From: Acidobacteriota bacterium | GTDB taxonomy: Bacteria > Acidobacteriota > UBA6911 | Assembly: GCA_016934295.1 (NCBI GenBank) | Contig: JAFGTD010000007.1 | Span: 1 to 34,759 of the forward strand | Reading direction: 5' to 3' | Length of the DNA: 34,759 nucleotides | In this document: piece by piece, positions 15,282 to 24,362 of the stretch | Layout of the letters: each line of letters opens with the position of its first letter | Position numbering within the stretch: position 1 is the first letter of the stretch | Notes under the pieces: generated by a model | The model's database searches: none | The model's input: only the letters and a program-made list of their open reading frames with translations | What the model was told of the DNA's origin: nothing | Translations under genes and position numbers: made by a program

Positions 15282-17117
15282 ATGACGGAAGAAAATAAAA
15301 AAACTCTATTCGGACATCCGGTAGCGCTCTACACCCTCTTTTTCGCCGAAATGTGGGAACGGTTTTCCTATTACGGCATGCGGGCTCTATTGGTCTTCTA
15401 CATGATCAAGGGCTTTCTGGGCTTCAACGATAACCGGGCCTATGCGGTCTATGGCGCCTATACGGCCCTGGTCTATGCCACTCCTTTCATTGGCGGTCTG
15501 CTGGCCGACCGGCTCCTTGGCGCCAGGCGCGCGGTGGTGCTCGGTGGCATGCTCATGGCTCTGGGCCACCTGGCGATGACCGTAGAGCACGAACTGATTT
15601 TTTTCCTGGCCCTGGCGATGCTTATAGCGGGCAACGGGTTTTTCAAACCCAATATTTCCACCATCGTGGGCACCCTTTATGAAAAAAACAAGGAAGGGCG
15701 GGATAGAGGTTTTACGATTTTCTATATGGGAATCAACCTCGGCGCCGCCATGTCTCCCATCATCTGCGGATATGTGGGAGAAACCTACGGCTGGCACTAT
15801 GGTTTCGGACTGGCCACTATCGGTATGCTGAGCGGTCTAGCCGTCTTTGTGGCGACGGCGCGCCTGGCCCAATTCATGATTTTCGGCTGCGCTCTCGTAA
15901 CCGGAGTAGGCATGCTGTTCCTCCAGAACAGCGTGTATCAGCTTGCGGTCAATATTTTCATGAGTTTCGCCCTGATCACGGCCGGGATTATCGCCGTCAT
16001 CGCACTCGGGCGCGGAGGTCTTCCCAAATCGGCCGGTGCTCCCAAGAATCCTGCTGTCCTCAGGGAGAAGATCGGCGGCTTTTTACGAAAAGACTTTGCC
16101 GTTTATCTGGGAGTGTTGGTGTCGCTTCCCATACTGGTGCTGCTTGTCAGGAGAAGCGAAATCGCCGGATGGATCCTGAGTATCTTCGGGCTGATTGCTT
16201 TTTCCTGGCTGTTCATCGAAGCTCTCCGCGCACCCAAAGTAGACCGGCACCGGCTGTTTGTGGTGCTGATACTGATGTTCTTTTCCATGCTGTTCTGGTC
16301 GTTCTTCGAGCAGGCCGGAAGCTCCCTGAACAACTTTGCGGACCGCAATGTCGACCGGGTTGTGGAGGATAAATACATCGAGGCGGACCAGGTGGGTACG
16401 ACCGTAAAACTCCAATTGACCCAGGAGCAGCTGGGGTACCGCAACGGCGATGAAATGATGAACCTCACCCAGCTTACAAAAGCGCGGGAGGAGTCGCGGG
16501 ACACGATCGAATGGAGAGTCGATGAAGAGGACGTAGGCATGGGAGTGGGAGGCGCCGAGATTCCCGCGTCCCTGTTCCAGGCTGCCAATCCGATATTTAT
16601 TCTCATCTTCGGCCTTGTTTTTACAGGCCTATGGTCTTTTCTTGCGACCCGGCGGCTGGATCCAAGCATCCCGGTGAAGTTCTCACTCGGCCTGCTGCAG
16701 ATAGGATTGGGTTTTTGGGTCCTCTGGATCGGGGCTTCCGGCGCCGACGAACGCGGCATGGTTGCGGTCGTTTGGCTGCTGCTCGGCTACCTGCTGATGA
16801 CAACGGGCGAACTGTGTCTTTCACCCGTCGGTCTGTCCATGGTTGTGAAGCTGTCCCCGAGCCGCATTGTGAGTACCGTAATGGGAGCCTGGTTCCTGGC
16901 CACGGCTTTTTCCAACTACCTGGCCGGGATCATTGCATCCTTTTCCGGCGTTTCACACGGCAACGGCGAGGAACAGGTTATCCCGCCGCCCGTGGAAACC
17001 GTGGGCCTCTACGGCAATATTTTCGGTAAGATTGCCATAACCGCGGTAATATCCGCTTTGATCTGTTTCGCTCTATCCCCGCTTCTGAAACGATGGATGC
17101 ATGACGATGGCGCATAG
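15282..17117 (+). CDS. POT-family proton-coupled oligopeptide transporter
   Basis: A 611-residue membrane protein with AGGAGG just before ATG 15282. The family proton-coupling motif E-x-x-E-R is present in the first helix (Glu23, Glu26, Arg27 in FAEMWERFSYYGMR). The NPNIS-like segment reads FFKPNISTIVGTLY, and GFTIFYMGINLGAAMSP matches the PTR2 signature region. The C-terminal part has GELCLSPVGLSMVVKLSP. It carries a hydrophilic insertion of about 85 residues (about 345-430) between membrane segments, including an acidic DEEDVGMGVGG stretch. It imports di- and tripeptides with protons. Close spacing to the semialdehyde dehydrogenase gene implies one transcript. Confidence 0.92.
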   Translation: MTEENKKTLFGHPVALYTLFFAEMWERFSYYGMRALLVFYMIKGFLGFNDNRAYAVYGAYTALVYATPFIGGLLADRLLGARRAVVLGGMLMALGHLAMTVEHELIFFLALAMLIAGNGFFKPNISTIVGTLYEKNKEGRDRGFTIFYMGINLGAAMSPIICGYVGETYGWHYGFGLATIGMLSGLAVFVATARLAQFMIFGCALVTGVGMLFLQNSVYQLAVNIFMSFALITAGIIAVIALGRGGLPKSAGAPKNPAVLREKIGGFLRKDFAVYLGVLVSLPILVLLVRRSEIAGWILSIFGLIAFSWLFIEALRAPKVDRHRLFVVLILMFFSMLFWSFFEQAGSSLNNFADRNVDRVVEDKYIEADQVGTTVKLQLTQEQLGYRNGDEMMNLTQLTKAREESRDTIEWRVDEEDVGMGVGGAEIPASLFQAANPIFILIFGLVFTGLWSFLATRRLDPSIPVKFSLGLLQIGLGFWVLWIGASGADERGMVAVVWLLLGYLLMTTGELCLSPVGLSMVVKLSPSRIVSTVMGAWFLATAFSNYLAGIIASFSGVSHGNGEEQVIPPPVETVGLYGNIFGKIAITAVISALICFALSPLLKRWMHDDGA

Positions 17118-17234
17118 CACTTTGGGAGGCGGATGCCGGCTTGCATGTGCTTTGCCTGCTTCCGCCCCGTATTTGCCGATTCTCCTTGCCGATAATTTTT
17201 CTATTGCACATCCTTTTACCTCCGGGGAGGGGAT

Positions 17235-18299
17235 ATGAATCCGGATTTGTGGCGTTGGATCGGAAACGGGGAGGCGCTGGCGGATCTTGTTGCCGGACTG
17301 CCTTCCTGGGGATTGCTGCTTCTGATCGTCGCCAGCATTGCGGTTCTTTCCAAAAGCGCCGACTGGATGATTGACGGAGTGGTTCACCTGGCCCGTCGCA
17401 CGGGTTTGCCCAGAATCGTTATCGGGGCGACGGTTATCTCTCTCGGCACAACGACTCCGGAAGCATTCGTATCGGTAACAGCCGCCTGGATGGGAAATCC
17501 CGGTCTCGCCCTGGGCAACGGAGTCGGGTCCATTATCTGCGATACCGGATTGATCTTCGGATTGACCGTTATTATTGCGGCCGTGCCGGTCAATCGTTTT
17601 ATTCTGAATCGCACCGGCTGGGTTCAGGTAGGCTCAGCAACCCTGCTGGTAGTTCTGTCCCTGTTTATGCTTGTCCGGATGCCGGGACAGCCCACCCTGA
17701 CGAGGTGGGTTGGCATATTTCTCCTGGTCCTTCTGGCGGGTTACCTTTATGTCACCTACTATTGGGCGAAAAAGGGAGCGGCGGTTGCTACTGCAGGAGA
17801 AGCGGAAGAGTCCGGACCGGCGGCCGGATTGGTAAATTCCCTGATACTCATTTTGGGCGGCCTGCTGCTGATTATTGTAGCCGCCCGGATTATGGTTCCG
17901 AGCGCCGCGGAACTGGCGCACCGAATCGGCGTTCCGGAAGACGTTATTGCGGCAACTATGGTGGCTTTCGGGACCTCCCTGCCTGAACTGATGACGGCGA
18001 TAGCGGCCATCCGTCGCGGGCATCCTGAAATCACCGTCGGCAATATCGTAGGCGCGGATGTCCTGAACTGCCTGTTTGTGATCGGAGCGGCTGCGGCGGC
18101 AAAGCCCCTGGAAATTCCGTCGAATTTTTTCCTGTTTCATTTCCCGGCCATGCTCATCATCCTTTATTCATTCCGGATTTTCATAAGCATGAATAAAGAC
18201 GGGAAATTCAAACGCTGGCAGGGTGCCTGGCTCCTGGGCGTATACCTGGTTTACATCGTACTGCAGTACAGTCTGAATATCGGTCCGGCCGAAGGATAG
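17235..18299 (+). CDS. calcium/sodium exchanger family protein
   Basis: A 354-residue inner-membrane protein with GGGGAGGGG before ATG 17235. It has the two alpha repeats of the Na+/Ca2+ exchanger family in inverted topology: GATVISLGTTTPEAFVSVTAAWMGNPGLALGNGVGS (about 59-94) and ATMVAFGTSLPELMTAIAAIRRGHPEITVGNIVGADVLN (about 239-277). Each contains the ion-binding Gly-Thr-(S/T)-x-Pro-Glu and Gly-Asn-x-x-Gly motifs. Ten hydrophobic segments are expected. It resembles the CaxA/YrbG group of bacterial antiporters; whether it moves Ca2+, Na+ or K+ cannot be read. It follows the transporter by about 120 bp. Confidence 0.9.
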   Translation: MNPDLWRWIGNGEALADLVAGLPSWGLLLLIVASIAVLSKSADWMIDGVVHLARRTGLPRIVIGATVISLGTTTPEAFVSVTAAWMGNPGLALGNGVGSIICDTGLIFGLTVIIAAVPVNRFILNRTGWVQVGSATLLVVLSLFMLVRMPGQPTLTRWVGIFLLVLLAGYLYVTYYWAKKGAAVATAGEAEESGPAAGLVNSLILILGGLLLIIVAARIMVPSAAELAHRIGVPEDVIAATMVAFGTSLPELMTAIAAIRRGHPEITVGNIVGADVLNCLFVIGAAAAAKPLEIPSNFFLFHFPAMLIILYSFRIFISMNKDGKFKRWQGAWLLGVYLVYIVLQYSLNIGPAEG

Positions 18300-18304
18300 C
18301 AAAG

Positions 18305-18348
18305 CGTTGCAAGTTGAAGGTTGCACGTTACACGTTAAAAACAAAAAG
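18305..18348 (+). repeat. copy A of a ~45-bp dispersed repeat
   Basis: Begins CGTTGCAAGTTGAAGG and ends with a 24-base stretch (18325-18348) that is the exact reverse complement of 19366-19389. The full copy aligns, inverted, with 19366-19411 with only a few mismatches. It lies between the exchanger gene and the DUF4405 gene. Confidence 0.75.
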
Positions 18349-18397
18349 CTTCGTTGGAAGGTTAAAAACAGGCCGACTTTCCATCAGGAAAACAAGC

Positions 18398-19288
18398 ATG
18401 GTTAATACAAAGATCAACAAACGCGGGCTGGTATCCTTTTTGACATTATTCGGCTTCCTGATCATGTCCCTGACCGGGTTGGTGCTCTATGTCATGCCTG
18501 CCGGCAGGGTGGCGTACTGGATTCACTGGGAAATGATCGGCCTGTCGAAGGACGGATGGGGAAACATCCATATCCTGTCCAGTATCCTGTTTATTGTCGC
18601 CGGCGCGTTTCACATCGGCCTTAACTGGAAGCCCTTGATGAACTATTTCAAAGACAAGGTGCGCCGCGGCGTCAAACTCCGCCGGGAACTTGTCATTACT
18701 TCCATATTATCCGTCTGGATTGTAGCCAGTTCCATATGGCCCTTCCCGCCTCTGTCCTATTTATTGGATTTCAATGCGTGGCTCAAAGAAACCTGGGTGA
18801 CACAGGATGATTACGAACCACCCTTCGGGCATGCCGAATTGATGTCCCTGAGAGTGTTCTGCAAAAAGATGGATATTGACCCGGATTCCGCCGTTCGGGA
18901 ACTGCGCGCTAGAGGGGTTCAATTCGATAATGACAAGGAGACCCTTGAAGAGATCGGAAAATCCAACGATATTTCTCCAATGAACCTGTATCTTTTCATT
19001 AAGAAATACGAACCGGTTCCCGTTCCTGAAGAACTCGAATCCTATACTTCCGAATCGATTGAGATTGAATTTGCCGGAACCGGTATAGGGAATAAAAGCG
19101 TCCGGTTTGTTTGCGAAAAAACAGCGCTTGATGTCGGCATAGCTCAGTCCCGGCTTGAGGCGGCAGGCATCTCGACCGATTTGGATCAAACCGTCAAGTC
19201 GGTAGCCGAGTCCGCCCAAACCCAACCGATGGAAATTGTGAAACTCCTTCTCATCGAGGGATACAAACCGAAAGCTGCGCAAGAATAA
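18398..19288 (+). CDS. DUF4405-type membrane protein with C-terminal cytoplasmic region
   Basis: A 296-residue protein. ATG 18398 is preferred, with AGGA about 9 bases upstream; the open frame reaches back to 18314 only because it reads through the dispersed repeat. The N-terminal part has four hydrophobic segments, with His residues in AYWIHWEM, GNIHILSS and GAFHIGLNW spaced as in heme-binding cytochrome b-like domains. This is the DUF4405 pattern as I know it. The C-terminal 150 residues are soluble and may contain repeated small helical modules (for example ISPMNLYLFIKKYEPV and TQPMEIVKLLLIEGYKP). Electron transfer is a plausible role for the membrane part, but no function is established. 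The gene is bracketed by inverted copies of the ~45-bp repeat. Confidence 0.75.
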   Translation: MVNTKINKRGLVSFLTLFGFLIMSLTGLVLYVMPAGRVAYWIHWEMIGLSKDGWGNIHILSSILFIVAGAFHIGLNWKPLMNYFKDKVRRGVKLRRELVITSILSVWIVASSIWPFPPLSYLLDFNAWLKETWVTQDDYEPPFGHAELMSLRVFCKKMDIDPDSAVRELRARGVQFDNDKETLEEIGKSNDISPMNLYLFIKKYEPVPVPEELESYTSESIEIEFAGTGIGNKSVRFVCEKTALDVGIAQSRLEAAGISTDLDQTVKSVAESAQTQPMEIVKLLLIEGYKPKAAQE

Positions 19289-19290
19289 AG

Positions 19291-19411
19291 CCGTTGCAGG
19301 TTGAATGTTGCACGTTATCTCGCCGATTGACATAGGGAAACCGACGGTCCCAAACGTGCAACGATCTTTTTGTTTTTAACGTGTAACGTTTCAACGTTCA
19401 ACCTGCAACGG
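19291..19411. repeat. inverted repeat cluster (copies B and C of the dispersed repeat)
   Basis: CCGTTGCAGGTTGAA (19291-19305) is the perfect complement of 19397-19411. The right part (19366-19411) is the inverted ~45-bp copy of 18305-18348; the left part is a shorter copy. A T-rich stretch follows at 19413-19421. It separates the convergent DUF4405 and Mth938 genes and could fold as a long terminator-like stem. A further degenerate relative (CACGTTAGCACGTTAG) sits at about 19863-19880. Confidence 0.75.
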
Positions 19412-19420
19412 TATTATTTT

Positions 19421-19765
19421 TTAGCACGTCAGGTGAAACGCGCCGACGGCTTTTTCTCCTTTTTCAATCCTCTCGTTAAAGAGTTGTACCGCCTGTCCCG
19501 TAATATCGTCGATCAGTTGAATATGTTTTTCACGGAGCGCCTCACGGGTTTCTCCAGGTATACGCATGACTCCGTATGCTCCCCTGCCGACTATTAACAG
19601 ATCGGGATTGTATTGAAGAACCTCCTTCAAATCCTCCACAGCCAGGGAATGGCCGTCTTTGCGCCACCATTCCGGCGATACCCGGTCGAGGAAAACGATA
19701 ACATCGTTCCGATATTCCCGGCCGTCTATCCGGATTCTCCCGAATTCATATTCTTCAACTTTCAT
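19421..19765 (-). CDS. Mth938-domain (DUF498-type) small protein
   Basis: A 114-residue protein. The pattern YEFGRIRIDGREY, then PDLLIVGRGAYGVMRIP, then IDDITGQAVQLFNERIEKGEKAVGAFHLTC fits the Mth938 fold family, small alpha/beta proteins of unknown biochemical role found in bacteria, archaea and animals. It has no catalytic residues I can name. It lies 138 bp downstream of a DUF1015 gene on the same strand and may be the last gene of the lysine-pathway transcript. Confidence 0.8.
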   Translation of the reverse strand: MKVEEYEFGRIRIDGREYRNDVIVFLDRVSPEWWRKDGHSLAVEDLKEVLQYNPDLLIVGRGAYGVMRIPGETREALREKHIQLIDDITGQAVQLFNERIEKGEKAVGAFHLTC

Positions 19766-19903
19766 TGCTTTCTTTTCGGGCTGTATTTTTCAACACAAAG
19801 CCGCATTCCAACTATGCAACCATTTATCCGTAATCTTTTCCATTCAATGAGCGGAGGTTTTTCACGTTAGCACGTTAGTACGGTCACACGTTCACACGAA
19901 TCT

Positions 19904-21205
19904 TTATTTTCTAATGTTCATTTTCATGAAGACCAGCCCCGACAGAAGCTTTGGGTAGAAATCGGTGGATTTCTGCGGCATGCGCTCACCCTTCAGGCCC
20001 AAACGCTGCATCTGCGCGGCCGTTGTCGGGTTCAGAAAAAAAACGCCCTGGTAGTTGCCCTTGTCGACAAGCTCGATGCAGGACCCGGCATCGCGTTTAT
20101 AGTCAATATGGGATTGGGATACCAGTTTGCTTTCGTTGATGCCGAGATAATGCTCCAGAAGCAGGATATGCAGCACACTGACATCCAGACTGCGGTAGGC
20201 ATCGATATATTCATGAAAGAGCGCATCGTCCTTCGCTTCGTGTTTCAGCTTGAGAAGATAGAACGTTTTCGCGTTTTCCGGATAAAAGCCCAGGACAGTG
20301 CGCTCATGCTCCTGTTTCATCTGATTGAAAAGGTCCTCGGGCGAAGAGACCTCTTTCACGTCGAAATGTTTCTCAACGGCCTTCAGGAAAGAGTGGGCGT
20401 CGAATTCCGGAAGATCTCGAATCAGCCGGTGTGTCGGAAGAATGGTGACTCCGTCCGCTATGTTGAAGCATGTCACCATGCGTTTGTCGAAGGACTCTAT
20501 CCCGTCGGCGACCCAGCCGCGCTGTTCGCACTCCTTCATGTAATTGACGGAGGTTTCAAAACGATGATGCCCGTCGGCGATAAACAGCTTCAGCGGCTGC
20601 ATGACATCCTGAATTTCTTTGAGTTTCCCGGGATCGGTTATCGCCCATAAACGGTGTTGTACTCCGTAGTCGTCTTTAACATCGACATCCGGCGGCCGAT
20701 TGTCGATCGCCCGGTCCATGATACGGTTGACCGTCAGTCGCTCGTCGGAATAAAGCATGAAGACGGCGTCTTCATAGCTTTCAGTGCTGCGAAGCAACCG
20801 GAGACGGTCCTGTTTCGGGGCTGCAAACGTGCGCTCATGCGGAATTATGCCTGATTCCGATCCCTTCAAATCCAGAAGGGCGATAAAGCCTTTTTGTACT
20901 TTTCCCCTGCCTTCGTGAATATACTTCTGATAATAGGCATATATAGCCGGTACAGGATCCTGCCGCAGCACTTCTTCATCGATCCACTTGCGGTAGGTGG
21001 ACCCGGCTTCAGCGTAGTCTGTGTCGGGGTTCTCCCGTTTCTCCCGATTCAGCGTTATCCGGACTGTGTTGAAGGGAGAGCGCCGATAATATTCTTCCTG
21101 CAATTCGGGGGAGATTTTATCGTACGGTTGCGTGACAACCCTGTCCAGATCCGCCACGACTTCACTGTTGTACCGATAACCCCTAAATGGGTATACAAAA
21201 GCCAT
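19904..21205 (-). CDS. DUF1015 family protein
   Basis: A 433-residue cytoplasmic protein. MAFVYPFRGYRYN at the start, the PYDKISPELQEEYY block, and IADGHHRFETSVNY around residue 210 mark DUF1015, a widespread uncharacterised family. Length fits the family (about 410-440). Other conserved-looking pieces are EDAVFMLYSDERLTVN and the C-terminal SQSHIDYKRDAGSCIELVDKGNYQGVFFLNPT. No reaction is established, although some members are annotated as kinase-like on weak grounds. It follows dapA by about 105 bp in the same direction. Confidence 0.88.
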   Translation of the reverse strand: MAFVYPFRGYRYNSEVVADLDRVVTQPYDKISPELQEEYYRRSPFNTVRITLNREKRENPDTDYAEAGSTYRKWIDEEVLRQDPVPAIYAYYQKYIHEGRGKVQKGFIALLDLKGSESGIIPHERTFAAPKQDRLRLLRSTESYEDAVFMLYSDERLTVNRIMDRAIDNRPPDVDVKDDYGVQHRLWAITDPGKLKEIQDVMQPLKLFIADGHHRFETSVNYMKECEQRGWVADGIESFDKRMVTCFNIADGVTILPTHRLIRDLPEFDAHSFLKAVEKHFDVKEVSSPEDLFNQMKQEHERTVLGFYPENAKTFYLLKLKHEAKDDALFHEYIDAYRSLDVSVLHILLLEHYLGINESKLVSQSHIDYKRDAGSCIELVDKGNYQGVFFLNPTTAAQMQRLGLKGERMPQKSTDFYPKLLSGLVFMKMNIRK

Positions 21206-21310
21206 GCAACCTCCAGCTTCAGGCTGCGCTGTCTCGCTGCGATGGACATGAATACATGCAGGCGAGTGCGTATGGTAATGAAGCGGAAAAATCCGCGATT
21301 GCGATACCTT

Positions 21311-22225
21311 TTATCCGTTGCTTGCCGTATCGCCGTTTATTAATCCGAGGCGGGCCAGAACAGACGCTAACTTGCCGCGTGCCCCTTGAGAGATCGGTAT
21401 CAGGGGAAGCCGATAGACTTCCTCTATCCTGCCCATCATTGCCAGGGCTGCTTTTACCGGTATTGGATTGGATTCGACGAAGTTGACTTTCATGAGGGGA
21501 TAGAGCTTACGATTCCAGTCGCGCGCTTCTTCCCATCTTCCTTCCAGGCAGGCTGCAGCCAAAGATGCCATCATGGACGGGACTTCATTGGAGGCAACCG
21601 AGATAATGCCGTGGCCGCCCAGAGCGATAAGGGGCAGCGTAAGGGAATCGTCTCCTGAAAGAATCCGGAACCCGTCCGGTGCCCGTGTGCAGATTTCCCC
21701 CATTTGAGAAATATCGCCGCTGGCTTCTTTTACGCCGGCAATATTCGGAATCTCGGTCAATCGCATGAGAGTGTCCGGCAGTATGTTTACGCCTGTTCGC
21801 CCGGGAACGTTGTAGACGATAATGGGAAGATCCGTAGACTCCGCAAGAGCACGATAATGCCGGTAGAGGCCTTCCTGGGTCGGTTTGTTGTAGTAGGGGG
21901 CGACGGACAGGATGCCGTCCACTCCGAGCTGTTTCAATTCGGAGATCAAAGGGATGATTTTAGCCGTGTTGTTGCCGCCCGCTCCTGCGATCACCGGAAC
22001 CCGGCCTGCAGCAATGCGCGTCGTGATGTCGACAACTGCGAGATGTTCTTCATGGGTCATTGTAGGATTCTCGCCCGTAGTGCCGCAGGGGACGAGGAAG
22101 TGAATTCCTTCATCGATCTGCCAGTTTACGAGCGATTCCAGAGCTTTCTCATCCAGCCTTCCATCCGACTGGAAGGGTGTGATTAATGCGGTGCCGCATC
22201 CTTTCAAGCTTTCCAGGTTTTTCAT
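21311..22225 (-). CDS. dapA: 4-hydroxy-tetrahydrodipicolinate synthase
   Basis: A 304-residue TIM-barrel aldolase that condenses pyruvate with aspartate semialdehyde in lysine/diaminopimelate synthesis. The Schiff-base lysine is Lys166 in AGVKEASGD. Other active-site elements are CGTTGENPTMT (Thr49/Thr50), GAGGNNT, YYNKPTQEGLY, and IVYNVPGRTGVN with Tyr138 and Arg143. Length is slightly over the usual 290-295 because of a short C-terminal tail. It sits 20 bp after dapB in the lysC-dapB-dapA series. Confidence 0.96.
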   Translation of the reverse strand: MKNLESLKGCGTALITPFQSDGRLDEKALESLVNWQIDEGIHFLVPCGTTGENPTMTHEEHLAVVDITTRIAAGRVPVIAGAGGNNTAKIIPLISELKQLGVDGILSVAPYYNKPTQEGLYRHYRALAESTDLPIIVYNVPGRTGVNILPDTLMRLTEIPNIAGVKEASGDISQMGEICTRAPDGFRILSGDDSLTLPLIALGGHGIISVASNEVPSMMASLAAACLEGRWEEARDWNRKLYPLMKVNFVESNPIPVKAALAMMGRIEEVYRLPLIPISQGARGKLASVLARLGLINGDTASNG

Positions 22226-22245
22226 AAATAACCTCTTTTTATTAT

Positions 22246-22947
22246 TTATATACCGATGATTTCCCGAAATATCTTTCGAAAATCATAAAGCCCCTTCTTT
22301 CCCGCGATCCACCGGGCGGCCATGACGGCTCCTTCGGCGAAACCCTGACGGCTCCGTGCACGGTGCTCCAAAAGAATAGAGTCGGCTTCACTGTCAAATC
22401 CGATAACGTGGGTTCCCGGAATGCGCCCGGCGCGGACACAGGTGACGCTGGGATTCGTGTTGTTCAGATGCGGCCGGATAAGGTCCAGCAGACTCAGTGC
22501 GGTACCCGAGGGGGCGTCTTTTTTTGCACTGTGGTGCTCTTCGTGCAAATAGGCTTCGTATTGGGGAATCATGCCAACAACTCTGGCGGCGTGTGAGACG
22601 ATCTCAAAAAAAAGATTCATGCCGAGAGAGAAATTAGCCCCGTAAACCAGGCCGATTCCCGAATCGAGCACAATTTTTTCCACAGTATCGCGTTGATCCG
22701 CCCAGCCTGTCGTACCGACAACAACATTGATGCCGGTTCGGGCCGCCGCTTCAATGTTGGCCAATACCGCTTCGGGCTGGCTGAATTCTATGGCGACATC
22801 GACGCCGGCCATAGACGCGGGTGTGATTCCGCTGCCTTGTACATTGTCCTGGATGTCCAGTTTGGGGCCGACTTCCCAGCCTTCCCGCAGGGCAATTGTT
22901 TCCACCAGCCTGCCCATTTTACCGTAACCCAGCAGTGCGATTTTCAT
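22246..22947 (-). CDS. dapB: 4-hydroxy-tetrahydrodipicolinate reductase
   Basis: A 233-residue NAD(P)H enzyme, the compact form of the family. It has the Rossmann start GYGKMGR (residues 7-13), VGTTGW (77-82), ANFSLGMN (104-111), and the catalytic EEHHSAKKDAPSGTAL stretch (136-151). In that stretch His138/His139 and Lys142/Lys143 correspond to the catalytic base and substrate-binding lysine. It reduces the product of DapA. It lies between lysC and dapA with gaps of 41 and 20 bp, consistent with one operon. Confidence 0.95.
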   Translation of the reverse strand: MKIALLGYGKMGRLVETIALREGWEVGPKLDIQDNVQGSGITPASMAGVDVAIEFSQPEAVLANIEAAARTGINVVVGTTGWADQRDTVEKIVLDSGIGLVYGANFSLGMNLFFEIVSHAARVVGMIPQYEAYLHEEHHSAKKDAPSGTALSLLDLIRPHLNNTNPSVTCVRAGRIPGTHVIGFDSEADSILLEHRARSRQGFAEGAVMAARWIAGKKGLYDFRKIFREIIGI

Positions 22948-22988
22948 TGTTCGATCTCCTGGTTGTTATTTTTCCGTTCCGGCCCGCA

Positions 22989-24362
22989 TTATTCAAAAAT
23001 TCGGGGATCGACCTTTCGGAACAGGGATGCATGAAGTTCCCGAACCGCTTCAGGCAGGTGATCTTCGCTGATCACAAAGGTCATATTGATGGACGATGCC
23101 CCCTGAGAGATCATGTGGATGTCTATATTCTGCAAGGCGCTGAAAACAATATGCGGCACCCCTGCAATGTTCCGGAGGTTATCTCCGACACAACATACTA
23201 TAGCCTGGGATCCTTCGACCTTCACCTCTCCGATTTTCTTGAGGTTGGTAACGATATCCCCCAGGGCGGAAGTTTCATCAACGCTAAGAGACACGGATAC
23301 TTCCGAGGTTGCAACCACGTCCACGGATACCTTGTAGTGATCGAAAATCTCGAAGATTTTCCTGAGAAAACCATGCGCCATAAGCATACGGGTTGAAGCG
23401 ATGTTCACAATGGTAACGCCCTTTTTATAGGCGATCGCTTTTACCGGATTCCCGCAAGGCTGCGTTTCATTCGTGATGATAGTGCCTTCCTGGTCCGGTT
23501 TGGAGCTGTTGAGGACGCGAACGGGAATTTTTTTGCGAACTGCCGGGAGAATGGTGGCCGGGTGCAGCACTCTGGCTCCAAAGTATGCCAACTCGGCGGC
23601 TTCGTTAAAGGAAATTTCTTTAACTCGGTGTGCTTCGGGCACCATGCGCGGATCGGTTGTCATGATTCCGTCTACATCGGTCCAGATCTGTATCTCGTCG
23701 GCTTCGAGCGCCGCCCCTACAAGGGATGCGCTGTGGTCGGAGCCTCCCCGCCCGATCGTGGTCGTGATCCCTTCCCGGTTGCTGCCGATAAAACCTTGAA
23801 AGACCGGAACTTTGCCTTCCTCGAGAACCGGACGGAGATGTTTGACGATAGCGGCTTCCGTTTCATCCGCCAACGGGTTTGCATTCACGAAGTTATCGTC
23901 GGTGATGACGCATTGCCGGGCGTCCATAAGCTGCGACGGAATTCCCTGGTTTTCCAGGACCTGAGTCAGGATCGCCGTGGAGAGGCGTTCTCCGTAACTG
24001 GCCATCGCATCGGTGACCCGGGGAGTCAGTTCGCCCAATGCGGATAATCCGTGCACGAGATCCAGCATTTCCTTGAAATACGTATCAATTTTTTCCGCCA
24101 CCCAGTCTTCCGAGACTGCAATCCCCAGTTTGCGGGCTTCCTTTAAATGGTTGTCCTGCAGGCTTGCGAGAAGATCCAGTGCTTCCTGCTGCCTGCCCTC
24201 CGAGGCTGTTCGCGCCAATTCGAGGAGCTTGTTGGTTGTTTTCCCCATGGCGGAAGACACCACAACGGGTTGTGCGTCGCGTTGCGCTCCGATGATTTTC
24301 GCCAGGCGCATCATCGCGTCCGCATCCTGTACCGATGTGCCGCCGAATTTACATACGATCAT
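22989..24362 (-). CDS. lysC: aspartate kinase
   Basis: A 457-residue monofunctional aspartokinase. ATG 24362 is chosen because it gives the family start MIVCKFGGTSV; the frame stays open to 24485 but upstream codons do not look like the family, and the ribosome binding site is weak (GGGACC). The catalytic domain carries KFGGTS, VVSSAMGKTT, SYGERLS, TTIGRGGSDHSASL and TDVDGIMTTDPR. The C-terminal third holds the two ACT domains expected for feedback control. It phosphorylates aspartate as the first step towards lysine, threonine and methionine. I looked for a lysine riboswitch in the leader and saw none. Confidence 0.95.
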   Translation of the reverse strand: MIVCKFGGTSVQDADAMMRLAKIIGAQRDAQPVVVSSAMGKTTNKLLELARTASEGRQQEALDLLASLQDNHLKEARKLGIAVSEDWVAEKIDTYFKEMLDLVHGLSALGELTPRVTDAMASYGERLSTAILTQVLENQGIPSQLMDARQCVITDDNFVNANPLADETEAAIVKHLRPVLEEGKVPVFQGFIGSNREGITTTIGRGGSDHSASLVGAALEADEIQIWTDVDGIMTTDPRMVPEAHRVKEISFNEAAELAYFGARVLHPATILPAVRKKIPVRVLNSSKPDQEGTIITNETQPCGNPVKAIAYKKGVTIVNIASTRMLMAHGFLRKIFEIFDHYKVSVDVVATSEVSVSLSVDETSALGDIVTNLKKIGEVKVEGSQAIVCCVGDNLRNIAGVPHIVFSALQNIDIHMISQGASSINMTFVISEDHLPEAVRELHASLFRKVDPRIFE

